A stretch of DNA of 64,000 nucleotides from DASULK01 sp036381835 (lineage in GTDB: Bacteria; Actinomycetota; Actinomycetes; Mycobacteriales; Micromonosporaceae): assembly GCA_036381835.1 (NCBI GenBank), contig DASVCA010000102.1, forward strand, positions 39,074-103,073, read 5' to 3'. The notes beneath the pieces were generated by a model. The model searched no databases, was not told the origin of the DNA, and saw nothing but the letters and a program-made list of their open reading frames with translations. The position numbers were made by a program, and so were the translations under genes. Shown here piece by piece: positions 9,044 through 17,279 of this stretch. Position 1 is the stretch's first letter. Every line of letters begins with the position of its first letter.

Positions 9044-9694
9044 ATGCCACCCTCGCGGTTCGATCCGTACCGGCTGCCGCCTCGGCCGCGCAGCGCGCCG
9101 GGGTGGCTCCCGCTATCCGCGGTGCTGTTGATCGTGATCGGGCTGTTCGCCACCGGTGCGAGCCTGGGTCGGGACATGGGACTCGACTGGGTGGGCCGAC
9201 TGAGCGGTGGGCGAGACGAGCTTGTGTTGGAGCCGAGTCGGCCCGTCCGGATCGAGATTCCCTCGATCGATGTCGACGCACCGGTGCATCCGGTCGGGTT
9301 GGCCGCGGACGGATCGATCGCTGTGCCGTCTCTGGACCGGCACGAGGAGACCGGCTGGTACGACGGTGGTCCCACGCCCGGCCAGGTCGGGCCGGCGATC
9401 ATCGTCGGCCACAACGACACCCGAAGCGGACCGTCCGTCTTCCACAAGGTGCCGCAGCTGCGCCGCGGTGCCCGGATCAAGGTGATTCGGGCCGACGACT
9501 CCGTCGCCGTCTTCGAGGTCACCTCGGTGGAGCGCTTCGACAAGGACGGGTTGCCGGCCGAGCGGGTCTATGCCGACTTCAGCCGGCCCGGCCTGCGCCT
9601 GATCACCTGCGGTGGGGAGTTCGTCGGCGGCAGCATCGGCTACTCGGACAACGTGATCGCCTTCGCGTCTCTGGTCAGCGCCCGGACCCGGTGA
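9044..9694 (+). CDS. class F sortase
   Basis: 216-aa sortase with one N-terminal membrane helix (about residues 20-38) and an extracytoplasmic catalytic domain. The catalytic His lies in IIVGHNDTRSG and the Cys in LRLITCGGEFVGG. The third catalytic residue, an Arg usually found a few residues after the Cys on the next strand, is not evident: the segment reads SIGYSDNVIAFAS. I start it at the ATG at 9044, because the frame upstream overlaps the preceding gene and codes for unlikely sequence. It forms an operon with the secreted protein at 8532. Its 3' end overlaps that of the convergent exonuclease III gene by 20 bp. Confidence 0.9.
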   Translation: MPPSRFDPYRLPPRPRSAPGWLPLSAVLLIVIGLFATGASLGRDMGLDWVGRLSGGRDELVLEPSRPVRIEIPSIDVDAPVHPVGLAADGSIAVPSLDRHEETGWYDGGPTPGQVGPAIIVGHNDTRSGPSVFHKVPQLRRGARIKVIRADDSVAVFEVTSVERFDKDGLPAERVYADFSRPGLRLITCGGEFVGGSIGYSDNVIAFASLVSARTR

Positions 9695-10475
9695 GCGGTA
9701 CCCAGTCGAGATCGACCACGACCGGGGCATGATCGGACGGGCCGGGGCCCTTGCGCGCCTCACGATCGACGTATGCGCCGCGGACGCGGGCGGCCAGCGA
9801 CGGTGTGACGTAGACCAGGTCGATCCGCATCCCCTTGTTCTGGTGGAACATGCCGGCCCGGTAGTCCCAGTAGGTGAACGGATGCGGCCCCTTCATCGGG
9901 GTCGGCACCACGTCGGTCAAACCGAGCTCCCGAAGCTGCGCCAACGCCCGCCGCTCCGGTTCGGTCACGTGGGTCGAGCCGACGAAAACCGCGGGATCCC
10001 ACACGTCCGCATCGGTCGGGGCGACGTTGAAATCACCGCAGACCGCGAGCGGGCGCCCACCGGCGAGGTCGTCGCGCAAGGCGTCCCGCAGCGCGGCCAA
10101 CCAGGCCAGTTTGTACAGGTAGTGCGGTGAGTCCGGGGTGCGGCCGTTGGGGACGTAGACGGACCAGACGCGGACACCGGCGCAGGTGGCCGAGACGGCA
10201 CGAGCCTCCGGTTGAGGGAAGCCGGGTTCGTTGGGGAAACCGATGGTCACGTCGACGAGTCCGGCGCGGGACAGGATCGCTACCCCGTTCCAGCGACCGC
10301 TGCCGTGGCTGGCTACGGCGTATCCGAGTTCGCCCACCGCGGCCACCGGAAAGCCGTCGCTCGGGCATTTCGTCTCCTGCAGGCAGACGACGTCCGGTTC
10401 GACAGCGGCGAGCCAGGCCAGCAGTCGCGGCAGGCGGGCCTTGACGGAGTTGACGTTCCAGGTGGCTATGCGCAT
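9675..10475 (-). CDS. xth: exodeoxyribonuclease III
   Basis: 266-aa Mg-dependent endonuclease/exonuclease/phosphatase-fold enzyme for base-excision repair (AP endonuclease and 3' exonuclease). Motifs in order: MRIATWNVNSVKARLPRL at the N-terminus, VVCLQETKCPSDGFP (about 34-48), VYVPNGRTPDS, VCGDFNVAPTDADVWDP (about 145), FTYWDYRAGMFHQNKGMRID (about 205) and GPSDHAPVVVDL near the end (catalytic Asp-His). The start MRIATWN at 10475 is chosen because the family begins exactly there. It lies 2 nt after the stop of the PAC2 gene, so the two are cotranscribed; it is convergent with the sortase. Confidence 0.96.
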   Translation of the reverse strand: MRIATWNVNSVKARLPRLLAWLAAVEPDVVCLQETKCPSDGFPVAAVGELGYAVASHGSGRWNGVAILSRAGLVDVTIGFPNEPGFPQPEARAVSATCAGVRVWSVYVPNGRTPDSPHYLYKLAWLAALRDALRDDLAGGRPLAVCGDFNVAPTDADVWDPAVFVGSTHVTEPERRALAQLRELGLTDVVPTPMKGPHPFTYWDYRAGMFHQNKGMRIDLVYVTPSLAARVRGAYVDREARKGPGPSDHAPVVVDLDWVPLTGSGR

Positions 10476-10477
10476 GG

Positions 10478-11395
10478 TCAGCCCGCGTTCTCGCCCGGCT
10501 TGTGCTGCTCGGCGAGGAAGCGCTCGAGCTCGGCGGCGATCTCGTCGGCCGTCGGCAGATGACCGGTCGCACCGGCGAGCAGATTGTCGCCGCGGCTGCC
10601 GCGGGCGAACGCGTCGTACTGCTCCTCGAGCGAGCGGACCATCTCGGTGGCCTCGGTGGTCTCCGCCACCTGTCGGTCGATGTCGATCCGGACCAGCTCG
10701 GCGGCGGTGCGCAGTCGGTCGACGGGCAGCAGCAACCCGGTGTTCAGACAGACCGCGGTCAGCAGCTGCTCCGCGGCGGACGGGTACTCGAGCTGGGCGA
10801 CGTAGTGCGGTACGTGGGCCGCGAAGCCCAGCGCGTCCCGGCCCCGCTGGCCGAGGCGGTATTCGAGCAGGTTGCCGATGCTGGCCGGGACCTGGACCCG
10901 GTGCAGCCAGGCGTCGTGGCCGACGAGCAGCTCCGGCCGGGTCGCGTGAGCGGTCACGCCCGTCGGTCGGGTGTGCGGCACCGCCATGGGGATCGCGTTG
11001 AGCCCGACGGTCAGCCGCACGTCGAAGCGCTCCACCAAGGTGACCACCGCGCTGACGAACCGTTCCCACTGCAGGTCCGGCTCCGGGCCGCCGAGCAGCA
11101 GGAACGGGACGCCGCCGTCGTCGCGGACCAGGTGCAGTTCCACCTTCGGCGCGCGGTAATCCACCCACCGGTGCTCCTCGAGGATCATCGGCGGCCGTCG
11201 GGATCGGTAGTCGAACAGCTGATCGATGTCGAAGGTGGCGATCAGTCGATGCTCCAGGGAGGAGAGGAGATGGGTGTGGGCGAGCCGGATTCCGCTGCCC
11301 GCGTCCACGAAGCCGGTCAGGGCGTGGATCAACACCGGCCGGTCGAGTGCGGGCGGGTCGTCCACGAGATCGTAGAGCTCGAACGGATCGAGCAC
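10478..11395 (-). CDS. PAC2 family protein
   Basis: 305-aa protein of the PAC2 (proteasome-assembly-chaperone-like) family widespread in actinobacteria. The N-terminus DPFELYDLVDDPPALDRPVL, the internal FLLLGGPEPDLQWERF and a C-terminal acidic/coiled region with SLEEQYDAFARG are visible. The molecular role of the bacterial members is not settled. The GTG start at 11395 follows a GAGGAGGAGG ribosome site with good spacing. It is the first gene of a two-gene operon with xth. The 446-bp region upstream separates it from the divergent lysozyme-like gene. Confidence 0.9.
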   Translation of the reverse strand: MLDPFELYDLVDDPPALDRPVLIHALTGFVDAGSGIRLAHTHLLSSLEHRLIATFDIDQLFDYRSRRPPMILEEHRWVDYRAPKVELHLVRDDGGVPFLLLGGPEPDLQWERFVSAVVTLVERFDVRLTVGLNAIPMAVPHTRPTGVTAHATRPELLVGHDAWLHRVQVPASIGNLLEYRLGQRGRDALGFAAHVPHYVAQLEYPSAAEQLLTAVCLNTGLLLPVDRLRTAAELVRIDIDRQVAETTEATEMVRSLEEQYDAFARGSRGDNLLAGATGHLPTADEIAAELERFLAEQHKPGENAG

Positions 11396-11841
11396 GTTGC
11401 CTCCTCCTCGTGCCGGCGGCTCGGGTTCGGACGGACGCGAGCCGGCGCAGCTGCGCTTTCCCTACTTCTATCCTCCGCGATGGCGTCGGCGGCTGGGCGG
11501 TGGTGTCCGGGCCAAAGGGATATTCAAGGCTGACTCTAGGTAGTCGTGCTTCGGTGACCGATGGGTCGTACGTACGGCGGATAGGGATAGCGACGATCGT
11601 CCGATCTGCCGATCGGAAGGACAGCGGACGGGGTGGCGCGGTTGGATTTCCCGATCCGTCGGCGGAAGAAGATGCCGATGCGGATCCCTGTTGCGGCGGG
11701 TAACCGGGATGCCGGAGTTGTGTGACTTGTGGAATGGCGGGCATAGCGGGCGATCACTGACCGATTAGCCTACGAAACAATGTGACGAGGGCCACTGAAT
11801 CACCCTCGGTAACCGCGGTTTCGCCTGTTTAACCTCGTGCA
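11396..11841. other. 446-bp divergent intergenic region
   Basis: No open frame here has a ribosome site and sensible composition. The region is lower in GC than its surroundings. It holds the PAC2 ribosome site at its left end, the palindrome CGTACGTACG (11567-11576), a 7-bp inverted repeat TCCGATC-TGCC-GATCGGA (11600-11617), a CRP-like site (11781-11796) and a TAACCT -10 box before the gene at 11842. I looked for the conserved blocks of a c-di-AMP (ydaO) riboswitch, which often precedes actinobacterial wall hydrolases, and did not find them. Confidence 0.6.
11781..11835 (+). promoter_or_regulatory. CRP-like site and leaderless -10 box
   Basis: TGTGACGAGGGCCACT (11781-11796) has the GTG-N8-CAC core of actinobacterial CRP sites, though the right half is imperfect. 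A TAACCT -10 box (11830-11835) ends 6 nt before the ATG at 11842, which would put the transcript start at or next to the A of the ATG. The site would be centred near -53, suitable for activation. No ribosome site is present, which supports a leaderless message. CRP control of lysozyme-like or rpf genes is known in actinobacteria. Confidence 0.45.
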
Positions 11842-12780
11842 ATGCGTGACGACCAGCTCTTTGAAGACAAGAACGGCGCCGCGACATCCGCTGACCGCTC
11901 GTCTGAGGGCACATCGTCCGAACGGTCAGCCGCCGGTCTTCGGGCCCTGCCGCGTCTCATCCGTCTGCCCGACGGGCTGCGATGGACACCTCTGGCATTC
12001 GACGCAGCCGGATGCCTCAGGGTCAGCCGGCACAACCGCATGAGGTTCCACCGGTTCGTGGTGGTGGGCGGACTCACGTCCTGCCTGGGGCTGGCGGGCA
12101 TGGTGGAGACCCAGCAGGCGATCCTGGAGGCCGCGACTGACCCGGTCGCCGAGACCGAAATCCAGCAACGTGCGGACGCCGGCCGGCCCGCGTCCCGAGC
12201 CGAGCGTGCCGACGGACCCACGAGCCCCTCCTCGCCGGATGCGGCCGCGCCGTCGGATCAGGCCGTGTCCGTCTCGCCGGCGCCCATGGAACCGACCGCC
12301 CCGGCCGGGCCCGGCCCTGGAAAACGCGAATCCGGTCCCGTCGCCGGGTTGTCCGAGGTGCAGATGAACAACGCCAAGGCGATCGTCTGGACCGGTGTGG
12401 ACCTCGGCATGCCCCGCCGCGCGCTGATCATCGCCGTGGCCACCGCGATGCAGGAGAGCAACCTGCTCAACCGTGCCAGCGAGGTCCTGCCGGAGTCCAA
12501 GAACTACCCGCACCAGGGCACCGGATGGGACCACGATTCCGTCGGGCTGTTCCAGCAGCGTCCCAGCACCGGCTGGGGACCGGTACGCAAGCTGATGGAT
12601 CCGGCGTACGCGTCGCAGCGGTTCTACCGCGCCCTGATGAATGTGCCCGGGTGGGAGCAGATGCGGCTGACCGAGGCGGCGCAGGCCGTACAGGTCTCGG
12701 CGTTCCCGGAACACTACGCCAAGCACGAGGCCCGCGCCGCCAAGGTGGTCGATGCGATCGTCGACCCCGAGTGGCTATAG
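11842..12780 (+). CDS. membrane-anchored lysozyme-like (lytic-type) exported protein
   Basis: 312 aa. A cytoplasmic N-terminus of about 66 residues precedes one hydrophobic segment (RFHRFVVVGGLTSCLGLAGM). A Pro/Ala/Ser-rich linker (about 105-165) and a C-terminal lysozyme-like domain (about 172-312) follow. In that domain VATAMQESNLLNRA supplies the likely catalytic Glu, and DSVGLFQQRPSTGWG is the typical second motif. Proteins of this layout are common in actinobacteria and are thought to act on peptidoglycan, though activity is not shown here. The first ATG appears leaderless; an internal ATG at 12040, just before the hydrophobic segment, is an alternative. The gene is convergent with the CBM-like gene, with 2 bp between the stops. 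Confidence 0.8.
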   Translation: MRDDQLFEDKNGAATSADRSSEGTSSERSAAGLRALPRLIRLPDGLRWTPLAFDAAGCLRVSRHNRMRFHRFVVVGGLTSCLGLAGMVETQQAILEAATDPVAETEIQQRADAGRPASRAERADGPTSPSSPDAAAPSDQAVSVSPAPMEPTAPAGPGPGKRESGPVAGLSEVQMNNAKAIVWTGVDLGMPRRALIIAVATAMQESNLLNRASEVLPESKNYPHQGTGWDHDSVGLFQQRPSTGWGPVRKLMDPAYASQRFYRALMNVPGWEQMRLTEAAQAVQVSAFPEHYAKHEARAAKVVDAIVDPEWL

Positions 12781-12782
12781 GG

Positions 12783-13691
12783 TCAGCCGCTGATCACGAT
12801 CCGATCGAGATCGGGCGCCGGAGCGTCCCGGTTGCCGAACTCGATGGTGTTGACACCGGCTTGCAGGGTCAATCGAAGCGATACCGTGCCGACCGTGCCC
12901 CACCCGTCGCCTGTGGCCGCGAACCGGACCATCCGCTGCTGCCGGTCGTTGATCGTGAACCGGCCGTGGCGGGGCTCGGTCGCCACATAGTGCACCTGCA
13001 CCGTGTAGACGCCGGTGCTGGGGGCGGTGACCGCGAAGCGGATGAAGTTTCCCTCACCGGCACCGATACCGGTCACAATCCGGCCGCCGGAGGCGCTGGC
13101 GAGATCCCGCGGAGTGGCCGTGCCGTGACGCTCGGCGAGCTGGCCTTCGGCCTCGACCGAGAGCACCACCGGGGCCGACGGCGACCGGTTCGGTGCTCCC
13201 GTGCCCGGTCGCGGTGGCGGCGGCTTCGGTGAGTCGAACGGGGTCGACGAGGCGGGGTCAGCAGGCGGTGGAGACGGGGTGGCGTCTCCACCGGCGGGAC
13301 CGTCGCCGGGCGTCGGCGACTTCGAAGGCGTTGACGACTCGGGTACGGGATGCGCGAAGGCGGGTGGCGGCCCGCCGATCAGACCCGGGTGGACGTCGGT
13401 GGAGCCAGTTTCCGTCATCCCCACCACCAGGGGCAGCGCCGCGGCGACCGCGATGCCGAGGAGGAGATAGGATCGTGACCGCAGCGCGCGCAGAGTCCCG
13501 CCACGGTACCGGTGCGCCGGGTGCTCACCCAGTTGTGCGGCGCGAATCGGCGGTAGCCAGTCGGCCTGCGCGACGAACGATAGGGAATCCGGGTCGTCGG
13601 CCGGCGCAGTCGAGCCGCCCGCACATCCGAGAGGCGGTGCCCAACCGCTGGCCCGCGACATCGGGGAGGATCGGTCACCTTCGCCTGCCAT
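12783..13691 (-). CDS. membrane-anchored CBM35-like carbohydrate-binding protein
   Basis: 302 aa. The cytoplasmic N-terminus (about 70 residues) is followed by one membrane helix (SYLLLGIAVAAALPLVVGM), a long Pro/Ser/Thr linker (about 110-175) and a C-terminal beta-sandwich resembling CBM35/CBM6 domains (VLSVEAEGQ at its start, NFIRFAVTAPSTGVYTVQVH, INDRQQRMVRF and LDRIVISG at the end). It probably binds a surface or extracellular glycan; no catalytic domain is present. The ATG has a strong AAGGAGGGAG ribosome site. It is transcribed separately from the lipid operon that ends 92 bp upstream. Confidence 0.8.
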   Translation of the reverse strand: MAGEGDRSSPMSRASGWAPPLGCAGGSTAPADDPDSLSFVAQADWLPPIRAAQLGEHPAHRYRGGTLRALRSRSYLLLGIAVAAALPLVVGMTETGSTDVHPGLIGGPPPAFAHPVPESSTPSKSPTPGDGPAGGDATPSPPPADPASSTPFDSPKPPPPRPGTGAPNRSPSAPVVLSVEAEGQLAERHGTATPRDLASASGGRIVTGIGAGEGNFIRFAVTAPSTGVYTVQVHYVATEPRHGRFTINDRQQRMVRFAATGDGWGTVGTVSLRLTLQAGVNTIEFGNRDAPAPDLDRIVISG

Positions 13692-13729
13692 TTGCTCCCT
13701 CCTTCGGACCGACTGTCCGATCAGAACCG

Positions 13730-13758
13730 ACGCTACCCCAGCACCGCCCCGGAGTTAA
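13730..13758 (-). promoter_or_regulatory. housekeeping-type promoter of the CBM35-like gene
   Basis: On the minus strand, -35 TTAACT (13753-13758), a 17-nt spacer and -10 TAGCGT (13730-13735) lie about 40 nt before the ATG at 13691. The leader then carries the AAGGAGGGAG ribosome site. Confidence 0.4.
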
Positions 13759-13783
13759 CCCTTCGTGTGTCCGGCCAGCACGA

Positions 13784-14734
13784 TCAGCACGATCGGTTGT
13801 CGGGCGAGCCCGGCGTACCGGGGCCGAGGGCGGCCAGGAAATCGGGGAACGAGAACCGGGGGCGGTACCCCTGCGCTTCGGCGCGGCTGATGTCCAGCAC
13901 CACCTCGCGGTGCAATTGATCGACCGCGTACCGGGTCAGCGTCGGAACGGATCGGGTCAGGCGGGCCAGTCGCGTCACCGCACCGGCCGCCGCCATCGCG
14001 ACCCCGACCGGTACCTGCACCACCCGCACCGGACGCCCCAGCGCGGCGAGCGCCGTCGTCAGCACCGCGTCCCGCTGATACGGCCGGGCATCGGCGATGT
14101 TGTACGCGCCGGGCGGCCAGTCGGGGGCCGCCAGACACGCCTCGGCCAGGTTCTCCACCGCGGTCAGGCTCAACCGCACGTCCGGGCCGGGCAGCAGCAG
14201 CCGCCGTCCCCGGACCGCACGGACCAGCCTCGGCAGCAGGTGCGGGTCTCCCGGCCCGTAGACCGCGCGGGGGCGAAGCACCACCGCCCCGGCCGCGAGC
14301 GCGAGTCGCTCACCGGCTGCCTTGCTGCGCCCGTACGCGGTCAGCTGCCCGCCGATCGGATCGTCCTCGCGGATCGGTGTGGACCGCGCCCGCGGGTCGT
14401 ACACACTGGCGCTGCTCACCCATACGACGGGACGATCCCCGGCCGCGTCCAGCAGTCGAGCCGTGCCGTCCACGTTGACCGCTCGGTAGGCGCGCTCGAC
14501 CCCGTCTCCCGGACCCGGGTCGCCGACCGCAGCCGCCAAGTGCACCACCAGATCCACGCCGGACAGGTCGGGACGTTCGAAGGCGGCGTCCCAGGGTCGG
14601 TGTCGGCCCACCGGACCGGGACGGCGACCGAGGCAGACGACCTCCGCTCCGGCCCGTGCCGCAGCCCGCGCGACGGCGGCACCGCAGAACCCGCTGGCGC
14701 CGGTCACCGCGATCCGCACGCCGACGAGATTCAT
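13784..14734 (-). CDS. NAD(P)-dependent extended SDR (OleD/epimerase-like)
   Basis: 316-aa extended short-chain dehydrogenase. The nucleotide-binding TGASGFCGAAVA lies at residues 10-21, VHLAA near 66, SSASVYDP near 110 and the catalytic pair in AYGRSKAAGER (about 132). It is the last gene of the five-gene lipid operon and starts with a 4-nt ATGA overlap with the P450 gene. In Ole-type pathways the matching enzyme (OleD) reduces a 2-alkyl-3-oxoacid to the 3-hydroxyacid; I infer that role from the OleA-like and ligase partners. A sugar-nucleotide or sterol-type epimerase/dehydrogenase cannot be excluded from sequence alone. Confidence 0.8.
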   Translation of the reverse strand: MNLVGVRIAVTGASGFCGAAVARAAARAGAEVVCLGRRPGPVGRHRPWDAAFERPDLSGVDLVVHLAAAVGDPGPGDGVERAYRAVNVDGTARLLDAAGDRPVVWVSSASVYDPRARSTPIREDDPIGGQLTAYGRSKAAGERLALAAGAVVLRPRAVYGPGDPHLLPRLVRAVRGRRLLLPGPDVRLSLTAVENLAEACLAAPDWPPGAYNIADARPYQRDAVLTTALAALGRPVRVVQVPVGVAMAAAGAVTRLARLTRSVPTLTRYAVDQLHREVVLDISRAEAQGYRPRFSFPDFLAALGPGTPGSPDNRSC

Positions 14735-15813
14735 CGCACCTCCGCGCGTACCACCAACTTCGCCCACCCGGGCAGGGCCGAGCGTCGATCGGCGACCGCC
14801 CGCACCACCTTCGGCCGGTGCGGGGCCAGGGCGGCGAGTAGGTCGGACAACTGGGCGCGGGCGAGTTGCGCGCCGGGACAGGCGTGCGGCCCGGCACCGA
14901 ACACCAGCTGCGCCACCTGCGGCGGTGTCGGGCCGGCCAGGTCGGGCCCAAGCCGGTGCGCGTCGACCGCGTGCCGGATCACGAGCGCCAGTCGGTCGCC
15001 CGGCCGTACCGGATGGCCCGCGACGCTGCCCGCCCCGGCCGCGACCCGCGGCAGCAGCGGGCTCGGCGCGGTCACCCGCAGCAGCTCCTCGACGAGTATC
15101 GGCCTCGTTCGTGGATCGTCCGCCGCGGCCCACAAGCCCTCGTCGGCGCACCAGGCCGCGGCTCTGGGGAGTCCGGCGACCGTGGTGTTGACGGCGGCGA
15201 CCGCGAGCATCGCCGCCGGACCCGCCGGTTCGGCACCGTCCGCGACCAGGGTGGTGAGCCGAGCGGCGGCGCGTCGGGCGGCGCGGGCCCGGCCGAGCCG
15301 AAACGGGCCCGGTAGGTGACCCTGGACGCCGGTCGCGGCGGCGGCGGCCGCCGCTCGGGCGAGCACCAGCGGATCCACGTCGACGCGGAGCAGGGCCGCG
15401 AGGGTCGCGCCGGCCAGTTCGGCGGTGAGCGGCACCAGGTCCAGGTCACCGCCCTCGGCCAGGCACCGCACCCGGCGATCGAGCACCTCCGTCCACACGG
15501 GTCGGAGTCGGGCCACACCGGCTCGCCCCAGATGCTCGGCGAGGCGTCGTCGAGTACGCCGGTGCGCCTCGCCTTCCTGGTCGAACAGCAGACCGCCGGC
15601 GTCGAGCCGACGGGCGGCGCCGCCGGTGGTTCCGGCTGCGGCCCGGTCCAGGGGCACCCGGGTCAGCGCGTCCAGACAGCCCGAGGCGGTGTGCACCAGC
15701 ACGGTGCGGCCGAGCCGCAGCACGGGTACGACGCGGGCGGCGGACAGGAGGGCGAACAGGAACGGGTGGCTGCGGAGATAGACCCTCCGGTCCCGGCGTC
15801 GGGCGCGGCTCAC
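14731..15813 (-). CDS. cytochrome P450, short form
   Basis: 360 aa, shorter than the usual 400-450. The heme-binding loop FGAGPHACPGAQLARAQL with its Cys ligand is near residue 315, and the ExxR helix reads VEELLRVTAP near 242. The I-helix region (AVAAVNTTVAGLPRAAAW) lacks the usual acid-alcohol oxygen-activating pair, which suggests altered chemistry or use of another oxidant. It probably hydroxylates or otherwise oxidises the lipid made by this operon (inference). It overlaps the ligase gene upstream and the SDR gene downstream by 4 nt each. No ferredoxin gene is adjacent. Confidence 0.88.
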   Translation of the reverse strand: MSRARRRDRRVYLRSHPFLFALLSAARVVPVLRLGRTVLVHTASGCLDALTRVPLDRAAAGTTGGAARRLDAGGLLFDQEGEAHRRTRRRLAEHLGRAGVARLRPVWTEVLDRRVRCLAEGGDLDLVPLTAELAGATLAALLRVDVDPLVLARAAAAAAATGVQGHLPGPFRLGRARAARRAAARLTTLVADGAEPAGPAAMLAVAAVNTTVAGLPRAAAWCADEGLWAAADDPRTRPILVEELLRVTAPSPLLPRVAAGAGSVAGHPVRPGDRLALVIRHAVDAHRLGPDLAGPTPPQVAQLVFGAGPHACPGAQLARAQLSDLLAALAPHRPKVVRAVADRRSALPGWAKLVVRAEVR

Positions 15814-17279
15814 CTCAACCTCCCGCGAAGCGATCGGGCAGCCAGCGCCGCCGCGGCGGCACGGTCCGGCTTGCGGGAGCGCCCGGCGGTGGGAATCCGG
15901 GCGAAGAGCAGTTCGTCCGGGCGGGCGGCACCCATCCGAGCCAGTACCGGGGCCAGGGCCCTGCGGATCCGCCGCGGGTCCGCCCCCGGCTCCGGTTCGA
16001 TCACCGCGACCAGCCGTTCGTCGCCGTCCTCGACGGGAAGGCCGACCAGCACGGCGAGGTCCACCCCGGGCACGGTCAGCGCGGGCTCGTACAGGCCGGG
16101 GTAGATGTTCTCGGCGCGCCGCAGAATCATGTCCTTACTCCGGCCGGCGAGCACCACCCGGTCGCCGTCCAGCCGGGCGATGTCGCCGGTCGCCACCCAG
16201 TCGTGCGGGGCTTCGCCGAGGTAGCGGTCCGACCGGTTCGCTCCGGTGAGCAGCAGCTGTCCGTCGCGGTCGATCCGTGCGCGCACGCCCGGCAGCAGGT
16301 TGCCGACCAGATCCCCGTCCCCGGTGTACGCGGACTTCTCGGCCGCTTCGACCGCGGCGGCGGGAAAGAGCTCCGTCAGGGCGTAGACGCCCCAGGCCTG
16401 GCCGGCGCCGGCACGGCGGACGCGTTCCAGGAGTGTGGCGCTGACCGGCGCCGAACCGCTGTAGACAGCGCCGGTCAGGCGAGGCGCGCGTGCCAACAGG
16501 GCACGCAGCTGCGGTGGGGTCAGATAGCTGGCCTGGGGGCGAAGCCGGGCGAACTGCCGGGCGAGCAGGCCCGGAGAACGGGCCGGCAGCGCGACGGGCG
16601 CACCGCCGGCCAGCGCCGGGACCAGAACGAAGAACATCCCGCCGAGTACCGGTTCACCCGTTCGCACCCGGACCAGATCGGCGACCAGTCGCATCCCGGC
16701 GCAGAGACTGGACCGGGTGTGCACCACGGCGCGGGGGCGACTCGTCGTACCCGAGGTGAAAATGATCACGAAGTCGCCGTCCTGATCGTTGCGCTCGGGC
16801 ACGGGGCCGGAGCGCGCGGTGAGCGGCGGTGCGGTACCCGGCAGGCGCGGTCCGACCGTCCGTACCGGCGCCAGCGCGGCGAGTCGGGGCAGGGCGAGGC
16901 CGGCCCGCCGGGCCAGCGGCCGGGCCCACCCGGCCACGGCCTGCGCCGCGGAGTCGGCGACGACGAGCGCGGGACGGGCGAGCGCGAGCCGAGCGGCGAC
17001 CACCTCCGGCCCGGCCGTCGGGTCGATCACCGCGACCCGCAGCCCGAGGCGGTCGGCGGCGAGCAGCATCGACAGGGCGCGCGGACCGGGGCGGACCGCC
17101 ACCCCGAGCGTGTCACCCGAGGTCAGGCCGTCGTGGTGCAGTGCTGCGGCGTACCGTTCGGCGAGATCGAGCAACTCCCCGTTGCGCGCCAGCACCTTCG
17201 GCCGCCCGCAGCGGACGGCGGTCAGAATCGCCGGGCGGTCACGGTGGCGACGCATCGTCGCGATCAGTTCGTCGAGCAT
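15810..17279 (-). CDS. class I adenylate-forming acyl ligase
   Basis: 489-aa ANL-superfamily enzyme. The P-loop IIFTSGTTSRPRAVVHT is near residue 173, GVYALTELFPAAA near 302, DWVATGDIARLDGDRVVLAG near 362, followed by RSKDMILRRAENIYPGLYEP, and the C-terminal Lys region AGRSRKPDRAA is near 468. It activates a carboxylate as acyl-AMP. In the operon it sits between the P450 and a GT2; by analogy with OleC it could close a 3-hydroxyacid to a beta-lactone, or it could simply load fatty acids onto CoA. The start overlaps the GT2 stop by one base (TGATG). Confidence 0.88.
   Translation of the reverse strand: MLDELIATMRRHRDRPAILTAVRCGRPKVLARNGELLDLAERYAAALHHDGLTSGDTLGVAVRPGPRALSMLLAADRLGLRVAVIDPTAGPEVVAARLALARPALVVADSAAQAVAGWARPLARRAGLALPRLAALAPVRTVGPRLPGTAPPLTARSGPVPERNDQDGDFVIIFTSGTTSRPRAVVHTRSSLCAGMRLVADLVRVRTGEPVLGGMFFVLVPALAGGAPVALPARSPGLLARQFARLRPQASYLTPPQLRALLARAPRLTGAVYSGSAPVSATLLERVRRAGAGQAWGVYALTELFPAAAVEAAEKSAYTGDGDLVGNLLPGVRARIDRDGQLLLTGANRSDRYLGEAPHDWVATGDIARLDGDRVVLAGRSKDMILRRAENIYPGLYEPALTVPGVDLAVLVGLPVEDGDERLVAVIEPEPGADPRRIRRALAPVLARMGAARPDELLFARIPTAGRSRKPDRAAAAALAARSLRGRLR

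Noticed and set aside
11396..11841. c-di-AMP (ydaO) riboswitch before the lysozyme-like gene
   Set aside because: Such switches often precede actinobacterial wall hydrolases, but I could not find the conserved sequence blocks, and the message appears leaderless.
13193..15319. A 708-codon open frame on the plus strand opposite the SDR/P450 genes
   Set aside because: The opposite strand encodes two proteins with intact motifs; the plus frame is Arg/Gly/Pro-rich with no domain and exists because high GC suppresses stop codons.
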